64,000 nucleotides of DNA from Cricetomys ansorgei (Eukaryota; Chordata; Mammalia; Rodentia; Nesomyidae). Below, piece by piece: positions 22,765-33,634 of the stretch. The first letter of the stretch is position 1. Each line of letters starts with the position of its first letter. The notes under the pieces are model-generated. The model made no database searches, was not told the DNA's origin, and saw only the letters and a program-made list of their open reading frames with translations. The stretch covers positions 9,444,501 through 9,508,500 of the forward strand of contig JAMJFZ010001133.1 of assembly GCA_026225945.1 (NCBI GenBank), given 5' to 3'. Both the position numbers and the translations under genes were made by a program.

Positions 22765-23035
22765 AGCTGTATGTGACAGATACTGTGCCAGTTTACAAGC
22801 CAAGATCTTGCCAAACTGGCAGCTCCCAGTTTGGAACACTCATTCCCGGAACCCAGTTGCCAGGCATTGGAAGCTCCAGCCACCCAAGGAGAAACTACTT
22901 GAAAACAAACCAAGGCTTAAATCCAACACTATGTCCCAACTGACAGCCAGCACCAATTTGTTAATCAGGAGTAAGTCATCTTAAGAAGTGAATCCTCCAG
23001 ACCCAGGAGAATCACCTCAGCCTCATATAACTAGA
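22765..23035 (+). mobile_element. MLT1-family MaLR LTR
   Basis: GTTTGGAACACTCATTCCCG, GGAACCCAGTTGCCAGGCAT, CTGACAGCCAGCACCAATTT, GAGTAAGTCATCTTAAGAAG and TGAATCCTCCAGACCCA match the ordered central MLT1 motifs. Strongly diverged, as expected for this old family. Confidence 0.72.
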
Positions 23036-23154
23036 ATGGAGACAAACACACCTCCAGTGAACTCCAACCAAATGGAAAGTCATGAGTAATTAAATGGGCA
23101 TTGTCACTGCTAGCTGTTGAGTAGTAAGATGGTTTGTTTGGGTGATTTAAATTA

Positions 23155-23225
23155 GGCTAGAGATATCACTATCACTCAGTAGTGGCATGTCCAAGTTCTC
23201 AGGTTCAGTCCTCAGCATTAAAGGA
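23155..23225 (+). repeat. ID-type SINE remnant
   Basis: GGCTAGAGATATCACTATCA, CTCAGTAGTGGCATGTCC and TCTCAGGTTCAGTCCTCAGC resemble an ID element with its A and B boxes. It ends in AAAGGAAAAGG. Confidence 0.5.
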
Positions 23226-23331
23226 AAAGGCACTAAATAATGGGCTGATCTAATTCAATTTCAAAAATCTAAATGTTTTCTCAATTTTTCTATACTTGTA
23301 ATATTTTCATATGGCCAATTAATGAGCAAGC

Positions 23332-23678
23332 TATTTGCTACAGTTTGAATCTTAAAATATCCCTCAAAGCCCATGTGCTAAAAGTTTGGTCTTTGCTTAT
23401 CTCTAGACAGTAGAAACTTGAGGGCATTGGGCCTAATTAAGAAGAAATCAGGTCATTGAAGACATCACCTTGAAAAGGACTGTGGGACCGCAGTCTTTGC
23501 TTCCCAATGTCCCATGAGCCGAGCAGATCCCTCTACCACTTGTTCCCACTATGACATCCTGTCTTAACCTCTGCACCAAGATAGTAGACAGAAACCTCCC
23601 AAATTGACAAAATAAACCTTCATCTTTTTAAGATGATTTATTTGTAGTCTTCATTATAGCAGCAAAACACTAACACAC
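23332..23678 (+). mobile_element. MaLR-type LTR (MST/MLT1-like)
   Basis: CAGTTTGAATCTTAAAATAT, CAAAGCCCATGTGCTAAAAG, GGGCCTAATTAAGAAGAAAT, CAGGTCATTGAAG and AAATTGACAAAATAAACCTTC end in TTCATTATAGCAGCAAAACA (shown in part). The ordered blocks make a solo LTR. Confidence 0.75.
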
Positions 23679-24885
23679 CATTCCTCCCAAGTGAATCTTA
23701 AGCTGTGTGTCATGTTCAAATAACATCTCACCAAAATCTCGATGTGGGGATGAGGAATTGAGTATTGGCCTTGTGTGTCATCCAAAGGTGTTCCTCTGCC
23801 ATTGGTTTTGACATCCTGAGTTGTTCCTGAGAGTCCATTTGAAAAGAATTTTGCAGCTGAAAAAAATGCTTGAAAGATGTTGCTCTACAGTATTAAGCCC
23901 AGGAAACTTAAAACTGTGCTTTCTGAGAGGAGGTCTGATTACATTCACGAACCAGTGGAGCAACTGCTTCAGTTGTTTTCAGATTTCAGGCATAACATTT
24001 TCCACCATCTCTCATATGCTGGGCGTTTTTGCTTCTTCCTGGGACGCCTGGTACAGGAAATTTAACTCCTGATGCTTTTGGAAGCTCCCTGTCTAAGCAA
24101 CAAAGCAGTGACACCTGCTTGGAAAAATTCCTCCCAGGAGTCATGGATGACATTTCTGGGAAGGATCCCAGAATGGCACATTGGAAATTAATAAGCGTAC
24201 CAAGCAAATGGCTCCTGTGGAAGCTGTACCCTCTTGTTCATTCAGCAAAATTGTATTGTCAGTATAATGACCTACCTGTCTCCCTGGGCCACTACCACTG
24301 ACTTCTGGAGCCATTTAGCATTATTTCTTATAGGTCAACACTTACTTTAGACACTAGAATCCCATATATCCTCAGTCCAGGGTGATTTATGGATATATAG
24401 GTCAGAAATGCAAGTGTTTTAGCTTGTCAATGACCTTGGTTGGTCCTGTCTTCCTTACGACTAGGCATGACTTTCCTCTCATGGAAGGTGCCTATGTCCC
24501 TCCCCAGTTGTGAGCACACAGCTCCAGTCTTACTCCCTACCTTCATAAACAGCTTCTTCCTTGGTCTTTTCAAGCTCACAGCCCTGATATCTTTCTCATC
24601 ATGTAGCCTCATGGGCTTCTGCCTTCCTAGGTCAGAGCATCTTGCTGTGTTCCAGACCTCTCTCCCCCACACTCCTGTCTGTGCTTCACCTCCCTGAAGA
24701 AGCATCACTTGTCACCTCTTGATGGCCTACCTTGACGCTAGGAATTCTCCAATCTGTCTGCACTTTCAGATGTCACACAATCCAGAGTGGACAGTTCCCA
24801 CTTCTCCAAGCAGGGTCAGGTTCTCTCTGGGCCCCAGCATGGCGAATGTTATTCTGGGATGTTGTTTCATTTCTGCTTGAGGGTT
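23679..24885. other. Single-copy DNA, nothing recognised
   Basis: No repeat or gene recognised. Paired frames on both strands near 24427-24708 have no domains. Confidence 0.4.
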
Positions 24886-25235
24886 CTTTGAACAAAGTAC
24901 CACATGCTGAGTGCATAAAACAACAGGAACTGTTGTCTCATGGTTCTGGCTCCAGAATCTTGAAGTCTAAAATCAAGATATCCACAGTGTTCATTCCTTC
25001 TGAGAGCCATAAGCGCCAACATGCTCTTCTTGGCTTTCAGGATTCACTTCCTCATCTTCTTGCATAGGTATGATGTCTTTCCTCTGTGTGCATTTGTGTG
25101 TCACTCTTATACTAAGGCCTCATTGAATTATTGCCCACCTTAATGACAAAGGTTTAACTACCTTTGAGATGATCCTGTCTCCAAATACAGCCCTGAGGTG
25201 CATAGGTCAGGACTTGAACATGAACTAGAGAGGAC
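24886..25235 (-). mobile_element. Ancestral mammalian LTR, antisense
   Basis: AACAAAGTACCACATGCTGA, AAAACAACAGGAACTGTTGT, CTCATGGTTCTGGCTCCAGA and AAGTCTAAAATCAAGAT open it. Later come CACCTTAATGACAAAGG, GATGATCCTGTCTCCAAATA and GGTCAGGACTTGAACATGAA. This is the antisense order of an old MaLR-like LTR. Confidence 0.55.
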
Positions 25236-25627
25236 ACATTTAACTCCTTACAGGTGCTGTCCATCCCTCCAGTGTACATCTCTCTCTCCCAACTCAAATC
25301 TCAGCTGAAAGAGCTCTCAAAGCTATAATTTTCAACTCAAACTCACATTCTACAATAAAGAGATAAGAGGTCCACCTTAAATCTAACCAGTGTCCTCTGC
25401 CGAGCCTCACAAATGTGTCACAAAAGTTCCTGGTGCAAGAGCCTCCTTCTACCTGAGAGATGAGTGAACTCTGGGAGAAAATCAATGTAAAAAGAAGACG
25501 GACAGACCAGTGGCCAGTGAAAAGGGCAGGGTAACTGGACTTCACTTTTGTTACCTACACTTTCTAATTTTCTGGGGAGAAAACATGAAACTCCAGCTGA
25601 GACGGAAAGAATTCTTCTTTTCTTATA
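25236..25627. other. Single-copy DNA, nothing recognised
   Basis: No repeat or gene recognised. Confidence 0.4.
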
Positions 25628-25837
25628 TGTTACGAAGACGAGTGTTTTGCCTGCATGTTTGTATGTCTGTATACTATGTGCATGTCTGGTGTCTGTGACA
25701 GCCAGAAGAGGGCGCCCAATCCCCTGAGACTATAATTACAGATGGTTATGAGCCACCATGTGGGTGCTGAGCATCGGACCTAGGTCCTCTACAAGAGCAA
25801 CTAAGATCCTTAGCTGGCTGAGACATTTCTCCATCCC
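25628..25837 (-). repeat. B3-type SINE, antisense
   Basis: GTGTTTTGCCTGCATGTTTG, GACAGCCAGAAGAGGGCGCC, GATGGTTATGAGCCACCATG, TGGGTGCTGAGCATCGGACC and GGTCCTCTACAAGAGCAACT are the reversed B3 body. It ends in ACATTTCTCCATCCC. Confidence 0.92.
25702..25716 (+). promoter_or_regulatory. CTCF-type motif within a B3 SINE
   Basis: CCAGAAGAGGGCGCC fits the CTCF core CCASYAGRKGGCRS with one mismatch. SINEs of the B2/B3 group are known carriers of CTCF sites in rodents. Binding here is inferred from the motif only. Confidence 0.4.
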
Positions 25838-26419
25838 TTCTTGCTTTGTTTTCAGTTTAGGAGCATGAATCAGTGCTGCCTCACTGTTTAGCTCATAAAG
25901 AATGATCTTATCCCTTGCCCTTATCCTCTTACCTAATCCAAAATAGCGAGCTGGGTACAGTGAGAACTCAGGAAGCACAGGGAGTTTGACATTCAGGGCT
26001 CTGGTAATCAGCTACCTGTGACATAAGTAGACGTGTCTGGTAGAGTCACAAACATCTGGCAAAAGCAGGGACAGATAGTACAGCCTCCATCCGATATCAC
26101 TTGGCAGATGACTACCCTAGCTCATGAGCATGCATGAGATACATCGTAGAGATGCTCAGAATTAATGGTGGAGTTGTGAGGCATAAGTATGTTTATAACT
26201 GCTAAACATAATAGCTAGCACATGTGTGTGCCTTTAAATAAATACAGATTTGTACCTAACTGGATAAGTAGGACTCTGAGGATCGCCATTAAGAAGAAAA
26301 TTTCCACAGTTCTAAAATTTTAAAAAGGAATATCTGGTCGATATTAACAATGGTTTCCATTTGGATTTGTCTGAGTCCTAAAGGTATACTTTGGGAGATG
26401 TGGGTGTATTGCATTCAAA
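25838..26419. other. Single-copy DNA, nothing recognised
   Basis: No repeat or gene recognised. Confidence 0.4.
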
Positions 26420-26711
26420 TATGTGCCATCCATGCAAGAGCACATGTGTGGAGACCAGAGGACAATCTCAAACGTCATTCCTCAGGACCTGCCCATCTTA
26501 TATTTTGAGAAGGGATCTCTCATTAGCATGGAGCTTACTAACTTGGCTTGGCTAGCTATTCAGTGAGTCCCAAAGATTCTCTAGTCTCTAACTACCCAAC
26601 ACCAGGATTACAAGCTTGCACCACCATGCCTTCACCTGACTTCTGGGGATCAAACCTACTCTTCATACTTGTATGATAAGCAACTCTCCTGACTGAGCCA
26701 TCTCCCCAGCA
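26420..26711 (-). repeat. B4A-type SINE, antisense
   Basis: GTGTGGAGACCAGAGGACAA, CTCAAACGTCATTCCTCAGG, GAGAAGGGATCTCTCATTAG, CCAGGATTACAAGCTTGCAC and TGGGGATCAAACCTACTC are the full reversed B4A order. It ends in TGAGCCATCTCCCCAGC. Confidence 0.9.
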
Positions 26712-27853
26712 CAGAAAGGTCATGATTTAATTAGCTCCTGTCAGTATATCTCCTGCAACAACACCATATAAGGGGAGGTAGACGGCTGCCTCCTGGAACA
26801 AGTGTAGGTTGGCCATTTCCATTTAGGCAATGGAACTGAGTGTTTGCAAAGCCCACAAAGAGAAACACTATTTCACTTACCTGCGCTATTATGACTTCAT
26901 CAAGGAAGAATGATCAAAGCCAGAGCTGCTTTGGTTAGCTTTGTCTGTACAAATGAAATTCCCAGAAGAGGAGGTGCATGAACATCAAGAGACAGCCAGA
27001 GAACCAAGCAGCTGCCAGGCTCAACTACATGGAATCCTATAGTTCCATTGAGTACCATTGACTCCTAATTGTACTCTGTGGTAAAAGCCTGGGCTGCTTG
27101 CAATGAATCCATCAACCAAGGTGGAAGGTTTTTGATAATCTTATTTTCCTTGTCGGAAAAAACACAGAAATCCGAGGAGAGAAGGGTAATGGACAGCAGA
27201 AATCCAGAGGCTAAATTACAAGTTTATAAATCCTTGAAACAGTCCTAGCCTACCACGTTACAACTCAACATCTGCGTTCCGCCTATGAGATTGCCATCTA
27301 GCTTAGGTGGGACACCGTGCTCCGTGCTTGGCTGCCTCCTGGAATGTTGTTATTTAATAGCTGACGTGTCTCGACAGCTGTGCCAACTGTTCCCCACAGA
27401 GGTTTCATATTAGCTTAGTTTTTGTTGTTGGTTTTTTTTTCCCCCCCAAAGCTTTGCAAAAAAATCCTCTAGTTTAACAGAAGTGATACACAGAGGTAGG
27501 GAGTTTAATCAAGGTTGTTCTTAAGAGAGATGTGATTCACCAGTGATGTCTGGTGTGGACATCCAAGTTCAAGTGCTGGTAAAGCACCTGACCTAGGGCC
27601 TGGCATGACAGACACTAAGCAAGCAGTACTGCCTTTCACGTCCAAGGTGTTCCCTTGTAGTCAATCATGGCGCAAACTTTCAAATGCTATCCTTAATTAT
27701 ACCTGAGAGCTTGCATTTTCAGAACCAAGTTCTAATAAGGAGAGCCTTCTGCCTTGCTATTGTGTGAATAAACACCCAGCCGAATTCTCACACTAAGCTG
27801 AGGGGTGAATCTGGTAATTGCCCAGAAGTTACACAGGGCTCAAAAAATCAGCA
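26712..27853. other. Single-copy DNA, nothing recognised
   Basis: No repeat recognised apart from short T and C runs near 27430-27450. Confidence 0.4.
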
Positions 27854-28025
27854 GCTGGGCTGATGAGGTGGGTCAGTAAGTAAAGGACCCTGCTGCCAAG
27901 TCTAATGATCTGAATTCAATCTCCAGGAGCCACACAGTGGAAAGACCCACAAGTTGTCCTCTCTACAATGTACATATGCATGCCTACACCCATAAATAAC
28001 TGTAATTTTTAAACTTTTAAAAAAA
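27854..28025 (+). repeat. B3-type SINE
   Basis: GGGCTGATGAGGTGGGTCAG, GACCCTGCTGCCAAGTCTAA, TCTGAATTCAATCTCCAGGA and CACAAGTTGTCCTCTCTAC lead to an A-rich tail. First of three SINEs in a row. Confidence 0.82.
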
Positions 28026-28059
28026 GAATAGTTGAGGATTCCTTCATTTATTTTGTTTT

Positions 28060-28196
28060 GTTTTGTGCTGTTCTGTTTTTTGAGACAGGGTCTCACTTTG
28101 TATCCCTGGGTGACCTAGAACTCACTGTGTAGACCAGGTTGCCCTCAAATACATGAAAATCTACCTGCCTCCGCCTCCTGCATCAGAACACCCAGC
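28060..28196 (-). repeat. B1 SINE, antisense
   Basis: TTTTTTGAGACAGGGTCTCA, CCTAGAACTCACTGTGTAGA, CCAGGTTGCCCTCAAATAC and TGCCTCCGCCTCCTGCATCA are the reversed B1 body. It is preceded by a (TTTTG)n reverse A-tail at 28048-28066. Confidence 0.88.
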
Positions 28197-28213
28197 AAGA
28201 ATAGTGCTATTTT

Positions 28214-28397
28214 GGGTGCTAGAGAGATGGCTCAGCAGTTAAGGGCACTGGCTGCTCTTCCAGAGGTCCTGAGTTCAATTCCCAGCAAAGAGATAGTGGT
28301 TCACAATCATCCATAATGCGGTGTGAGGCCCTCTTCTGGCATACAGGTGTGTGTGCAGATAGAGCACCTATAAACAGAAATAAATAAATAAATCTTA
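28214..28397 (+). repeat. B2 SINE, nearly complete
   Basis: GGTGCTAGAGAGATGGCTCA, AGGGCACTGGCTGCTCTTCC, AGAGGTCCTGAGTTCAATTC and GAGGCCCTCTTCTGGC lead to an AAATAAATAAATAAATCTT tail. One of the better preserved SINEs in the window. GGCCCTCTTCTGG at 28327-28339 is the reverse of the SINE CTCF-type motif. Confidence 0.95.
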
Positions 28398-29278
28398 AAC
28401 AAAGAAAGAATATTTGTATTTTTAAAAAGGAAAAACAGCAGCTCCTATGGCAAGAAAAGAAACATGTTTGCCTTGAGAGAGACTGGAAGCCTGGGGAAGA
28501 GGCCATACATAACTGAAGCCCAAGTCCAGGGCTTCTGTTTGCCCCACTGTGTTTTCAGACTTGGAGTTCAAAAGGCAGAAGAAGAGAATGGACAGTGAAC
28601 GCCAGCCTCTGCCTGTGGAGGCGCACAGGCTCACTCCTCCCTCAGCACCCAGGAGAAGTCAGCTGCCTGAGTGTCCTCTTAGGAAACTGAGGGGAGAGGA
28701 GGGAGGGACAACAAGCTGTCTCTCCCCCTTGTCTTCTTCCAGTGACACAAACCTGTGTGGGAGGATCATCAGCTCTCAAGACAGCCCCTTCTAGATCACG
28801 TTTCCCTTCCGGGCTCCGGTGATGCCCTGCCTTGTCTCTTGAGGTGAGAGATAAAGCACCAGGGTACATCACTGGAGCTTCAAGTTTCCCTACACCTCAC
28901 CACGTCCTCGTAATTTGCTTCATTTTAAAACCATGGTCCTTTTCAAAGGACAGGAAAGTGGTGCCATTCAAAACCTCACATCGTGCCTACCAGGGTGACA
29001 CAGCCTCCTCGGCCAGCCTGGGATGCATGAGACAGAGGGATCCCAACGACACCAATATCCAGCCCCATCAATCATTCTTTCCACTGGTTATTTTATTGGT
29101 TGACTTCTGGATGCTGGCAGTTCTCTGGACCCCGGCAAGTACAGGGAATTAGTTGTGCTACCCAGTCCCCCCTACTTTGAAGGTAAGGTCCCTTGGTGGC
29201 CATCTATTGCTCTTCTCACTCAAGAAAGTCTAAGACAAGATTGGCAAGACAGCTTAGTTGCCAAAACTGTTTAGCAGT
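28398..29278. other. Single-copy DNA, nothing recognised
   Basis: Moderately GC-rich at 28550-28870. Overlapping frames on both strands (up to 106 codons) show no domain. Confidence 0.4.
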
Positions 29279-29360
29279 ATATGAAGGCTAATCTTGGTTG
29301 TCAACTTGACGATATCTGGAATTAACTACAACCCAAGCAGCTGGGCACATCTGTGTGAAA

Positions 29361-29403
<43 letters not shown>

Positions 29404-29826
29404 TGAGATGGAAGACCCCCCCTAAATCTGGGTCCTACTTTTTGGTGATAGCCCATATCCAAAAAAGGACATCAAATAAAGAAGCTTTTGCTTTGGGCCC
29501 GCTTACCCTCACTCTCGCTGACAAGTTCATCTACCCAGTTACCAAGGCATTCCTTGGCTGGTGTTAGAACATACTTCTTCAAGATTTCAACACAGATTAA
29601 AAATTAACAGCCCTCTAGGACCTTCCTGGGATTCCAGCACCAGACTGGGTCTGCTGAGACATCCAGTCTTCCGGACTGAAGCTATGCCCCGCCCCCTACC
29701 GTGCCTTTCCTGCAGGAGACAGCCATCGTTGGACTACTCAGACAACAGCCTGTAAATCACTCTAACATATTCGCTTTTAATATGGATTTTCAATTCTGTT
29801 CCTTTAGAGAACCTGACCAATACACC
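29279..29826 (+). mobile_element. Rodent MaLR-like LTR
   Basis: It opens with GAAGGCTAATCTTGGTTGTC and AACTTGACGATATCTGGAA, then CAAGCAGCTGGGCACATCTG. After the ATT array it continues with GAAGCTTTTGCTTTGGGCC, TTCAAGATTTCAACACAG, GACAGCCATCGTTGGACTAC and TTTAGAGAACCTGACCAATA. This is a near full-length rodent LTR with a microsatellite inside it. Confidence 0.78.
29363..29404 (+). repeat. (ATT)14 microsatellite
   Basis: Fourteen pure triplets within the MaLR-like LTR, at the point where related copies have an AT-rich segment. A likely polymorphic locus. Confidence 0.97.
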
Positions 29827-29836
29827 ATACAACCTG

Positions 29837-29990
29837 AGATTGAGCCCTGGGAACCAATTCCACGGTATTATCCTCTGATCTCCATATGTGTGAAGTGACA
29901 TGTGCACACACATATGAGCACATGTAAACACACACACACACAAATGTACACACACACGCACTGATAATAATAATTTTTAAAAAGAAAGAA
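29837..29990 (+). repeat. B3-type SINE, 3' part
   Basis: GATTGAGCCCTGGGAACC and TATCCTCTGATCTCCATATG are followed by CA-rich sequence with ACACACAC runs and a TAATAATAATTTTTAAAAAG tail. This fits a 5'-truncated B3 abutting the LTR. Confidence 0.6.
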
Positions 29991-30885
29991 ATTCTGCAGA
30001 GCCTTCCAAGAGGATCAGGAGGTAAGTAGAGTCAAATGCTCCTTGCCATGTGGTTCTGCCACAGCACATGCATACCACCATCTTGTCAGTCAGGGCATCC
30101 TGCTGCAGAACTGGTCCATTCATTGTCTTCTAGGATGCTCGGAGAGCACATGAGGGCCCTGTCATCTCGATTATGAAGCAGGATGTTTCTTTAAAAGCTG
30201 CTCATGGCTATTTTTACATTCTGGGTTGTACAACAGAATTTATCTTCAGGGGAAAATTGTTTCTCTTTTTTTTTTAATTTGGGAAAACGCTGTAGTATAT
30301 ATTTTTAATCCATAAAGAAAATGCTCAAAGCCTGATATGAAAAAAAAAGAAAGATAGAACAATGTGAAACCAATGTTAACATCAAGCCCTTGGATAGCCC
30401 AAAGCACCCCTAGGGAGACAACCTCTCCATCTTGCTTTAAAAAGTCCTCTTTGTTCTTCCCCAGGGATGCAGGAGCCCAAGGCTGTGGAAGAAAACACGG
30501 ATGAAGGGTAAGAACTAAAGAGCACGAACTCCAACCGTAAGATGACCAGCCATTGGCCAGGACTAGGACAGGCACCTTTGGAACAGCAAAGCCAGTGTTC
30601 ACTTGGGCCCACAGTTCTCTCACAAGTAACTTCTGAACTGCAACTCTGATCTGTCTGTTCACGTCCACCTCACAACAGTGGCTGTGGGTGCTGCGAGAAG
30701 AAGGTATTCTATGCTTTGGGGCAAACCAGAGCACGCGGAGCCATAGCCCAGGCATTGGTAAAGAGAAGAGGTGAGGGCGAATCCATGCCGGAGCAGTGGC
30801 AGCAAAATGTGACACTGACTGGTGCAGGTACATGCTCTCAGGATCCTCATGGAACCCGAATTTCCTGCCCTTCGCAGCATAGAGG
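29991..30885. other. Single-copy DNA with a 195-codon open frame
   Basis: The minus strand is open at 30246-30833. Its product has no motif I recognise, and its C-terminal part is low-complexity (Phe-rich, then Lys). I do not call it a gene. Confidence 0.4.
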
Positions 30886-30995
30886 CATGTGCTACTTCAT
30901 CTTCTCAATAAAATACTTACCCTGGAAGACTCAGCTCTGGGGAACCAACTCAGGCCTTGGCCACGCTGGGCATAGTGCTCTATCCCTACAGCTAC
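30886..30995 (-). repeat. Diverged ID/B4-type SINE, antisense
   Basis: CATGTGCTACTTC, then CTCTGGGGAACCAACTCAGG, CCTTGGCCACGCTGGGCATA and GTGCTCTATCCCTACAGCTA resemble the reversed ID-type half (TGCTGGGGATCGAACCCAGG and so on). Diverged. Confidence 0.45.
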
Positions 30996-32494
30996 AACAC
31001 AGTCCCTGAAGACTTCTTATGTCCTTTGGTTACATTTATCAGTTTAGTAATTAGTGCCATTCTGGGAACATTGAACCTGTACTGAAAATATTTGCTAAGT
31101 GATTGATTGAATGATTAAGCGATGGAACAGAGTAAAGGAATGGATTTTTGTCTCAACATGGTCTCAAGTCTATATTCTTCCTGGCAAGTTACATCATACT
31201 ACATTGTGTTCCTTTCTTAGACTTATTTTGTTTTTACAAGGCCTTCAGGACATGGAGAAGGTGCTAACTACAAAGATAATACCACCCCTTAGTCCTGAGT
31301 CTGTGGTGCTGACCTTAGTACAAACAGGGAGATTGGTTGGCCACTTAGCATAAGACATCTTAGCCCTCATATGTCATATGGCATGCCTGAGCCTCCAGCA
31401 GCCTCACATCACATCCATGGCCACAACAGGACATCATACTGGAAGGACGTCATCCCACTCGCTCCTGGTTCTCACTTCCTTGGCGTGCTTAAGGGCAACA
31501 AGCAACTCTGCAGGTAGTGATCAGGAGACCCCTCCAACAGCAGGAGGAGCTCTGCGTGTCCTCAGAAGTAAGAGGGAAAGTGTCAGCCTGTACAAGCTTC
31601 TAAGCCAGATGCCTTCAGGAGCCCAGGGTCAGGAGCCTTGCATTTCTGGATGTTCATTCAGCAAGAAGCTGTTGGCTCTCAGAGGCTCCTCTGTCACAAA
31701 GAAACCCAAAAACTTTTCCATCGCCTGCTTTGACCCCTACACGCTTCCTTCTTCTATGACTCACTTCTATTCTTCAGAAGTCATTGGGTTTTGTCCTATG
31801 AAGCACAGAAGTTTTGCCCTTCTGCACAGTGGATGAGAAGATAAGGTCGAGGGAAATCCCAAAATGCAGAGACGCCTAGGTGTGCCCCACACTAAGAACG
31901 AAGGCCACAGACTCCACGGCGGTATGCCAGGGGCCTGCATGCTGAAGCATGCCTGAGTTGCCAGTGAACTGGCCTGCAGGCATGTGGAAGGAGGCAGGCA
32001 GCAGGGCGACGCTGGGAATTCTCAGCTCAGCTGTTTACTATTTTAAGTGCTTCTACAAAAGAATATGAGAGGCAGAAAGGTCATAGCTGTGAGTTGCCCA
32101 CTACTGCTCCTGGCGCAAAGACTTGACAAGAAGTAGGAAAATTACAGAATTAATGATGAAACAGGAGGGAGATCAAAAGAGAGATGGAGCAAGCTGGGTT
32201 TGGGAATGAATGTGTTTATGCTCTCCATCCAAAGGGGGTCAGAAGACAAGGGAAGCGGGACACAGGAGAGACACTGAGGCAAGCACATGGGAGTGCTTTA
32301 ATCATGGGGACAAAGGCACAGGTGAGCGTTGTCAGCAAGAGGTTCACTGTTGGTTAAGAAATTATATTTAGTCTCTGTGTTATTCAAATGAGCGCTCTTG
32401 TCTCTGGGTACACAAAAGAAAGAATTTGACTTTCTAATATATTTGGAACTGCTAGTCAGGTTTCCAAGACATAAACTCAAATATATCAGGTCCT
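30996..32494. other. Single-copy DNA, nothing recognised
   Basis: GATTGATTGAATGATTAAG at 31100-31120 may be the end of an L2/MIR copy. A 152-codon plus-strand frame at 31378-31836 lacks domains. Confidence 0.4.
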
Positions 32495-32665
32495 GGTTTG
32501 GGGATGTAGTTCAGAAAGTCTAACGTGTGTGAATCTCTGGGTTTGAACCCTAACACTGCATAAGCCAGGTGTGATAGCACACATCTCTAGTCCCAGCGCT
32601 TGGGAGATGAGGGACAGGAGAACCGGAAGTTCAAGGCCAGCCTGAGCTGCAGAGTAAATGTCACC
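32495..32665 (+). repeat. ID-B1 fusion SINE, diverged
   Basis: GGTTTGGGGATGTAGTTCAG, GGGTTTGAACCCTAACACTG, CCAGGTGTGATAGCACACAT and TTCAAGGCCAGCCTGAGCTG show ID then B1 halves. First of four SINEs within 1.15 kb in the same orientation. Confidence 0.85.
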
Positions 32666-32669
32666 TCAG

Positions 32670-32846
32670 AACAATAGCATGTGAGTTTGATGGCCCTGAT
32701 TCTATTCATGGAACCCCCACAACGGTGGGAAGAGATAACAGACTCCACAAAGTTGCCCTCTGACCCCACGTGCATTCTGTGACATGCATGTGCTCACATG
32801 CACATCATATGCATACAGCAATAACAACTAATATTTTTAAAGTGGC
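32670..32846 (+). repeat. B3-type SINE, 5'-truncated
   Basis: CACAACGGTGGGAAGAGATA, CACAAAGTTGCCCTCTGACC and CATGCATGTGCTCACATGCA lead to AACTAATATTTTTAAA. Confidence 0.72.
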
Positions 32847-33067
32847 TTTGAACGCACATTATTCTTAACCCTATATCAATACATGTTAGAAAAAACGAGT
32901 GTGATGTTTGTGTTTAAGATATTATTTGTCATCACCACCAAAACACAGTGCAATCTCAGCATTCTTGCAGGCTCCTAGAGCACAAATCCCACCGTTGAAG
33001 AAGTACTGGACTGAAGTGATGAGTCTCGTGCTTTAACACATGAATTTCCATTACAGAAAGCTAAAAG

Positions 33068-33287
33068 TGGGCTGGGGATGTAGCTGAGTTGGTAGAGAGC
33101 TTGCCCGGCACGTGCAGAGCCTTCACTTCCATCCCCAACACTGGATACCCTAAGCGTGGTGGCCTGTCACCCCAGCACTTGGGAGGTAGAGACAAGAGGA
33201 ACAGAAGTCCAAGTCATGTTCAACTATGTAGCATGTAGGCTGACCTGAGATACATGAGACTCCATCTAAAACAAAAAACAAAAAACA
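33068..33287 (+). repeat. ID-B1 fusion SINE
   Basis: GGGCTGGGGATGTAGCTGAG, TTGGTAGAGAGCTTGCCCGG, CCCCAGCACTTGGGAGGTAG and CTGACCTGAGATACATGAGA lead to CTCCATCT and an A-rich tail. Well preserved. Confidence 0.93.
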
Positions 33288-33634
33288 GCCAGGATCTGGA
33301 GCTATGGCTCAGGGGACCAGAGCACTTCTGCAACCTGAGTTCAAATCCCCAGCCCCCATTTAAAAGCCAGGGGTGGCCCCAGGCTCCTGTAACTCCAGCA
33401 CTGTGGCAGGGTGGAGTCAAAGGGATCACTTGGGACTTGCTGGCCAGCCACCCTAGCTCCAGTTCCAGTTCAAGACCCTGTTCCAAGGGGATAAGAAGAG
33501 CGATGGAGGATATCTAATGTCCCCCTCTGGGCACATGCAGTGGCATGCGCATCTGCACACACACATGAGCATATGCCACATATGTCAAATGCATGCACCA
33601 CTTGTCATGTGTGTGTGTGTGCGTGAGAGAGAGA
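33288..33634 (+). repeat. RSINE1/B4A-type SINE
   Basis: GAGCTATGGCTCAGGGGACC, CTGAGTTCAAATCCCCAGCC, GACTTGCTGGCCAGCCACC, GTTCAAGACCCTGTTCC and AGCGATGGAGGATATCTAAT are followed by a CA- then GT-rich tail with (GT)n at 33608-33622. Confidence 0.88.

Noticed and set aside
31378..31836. 152-codon plus-strand frame
   Set aside because: Low-information composition, no motif, and no conserved context.
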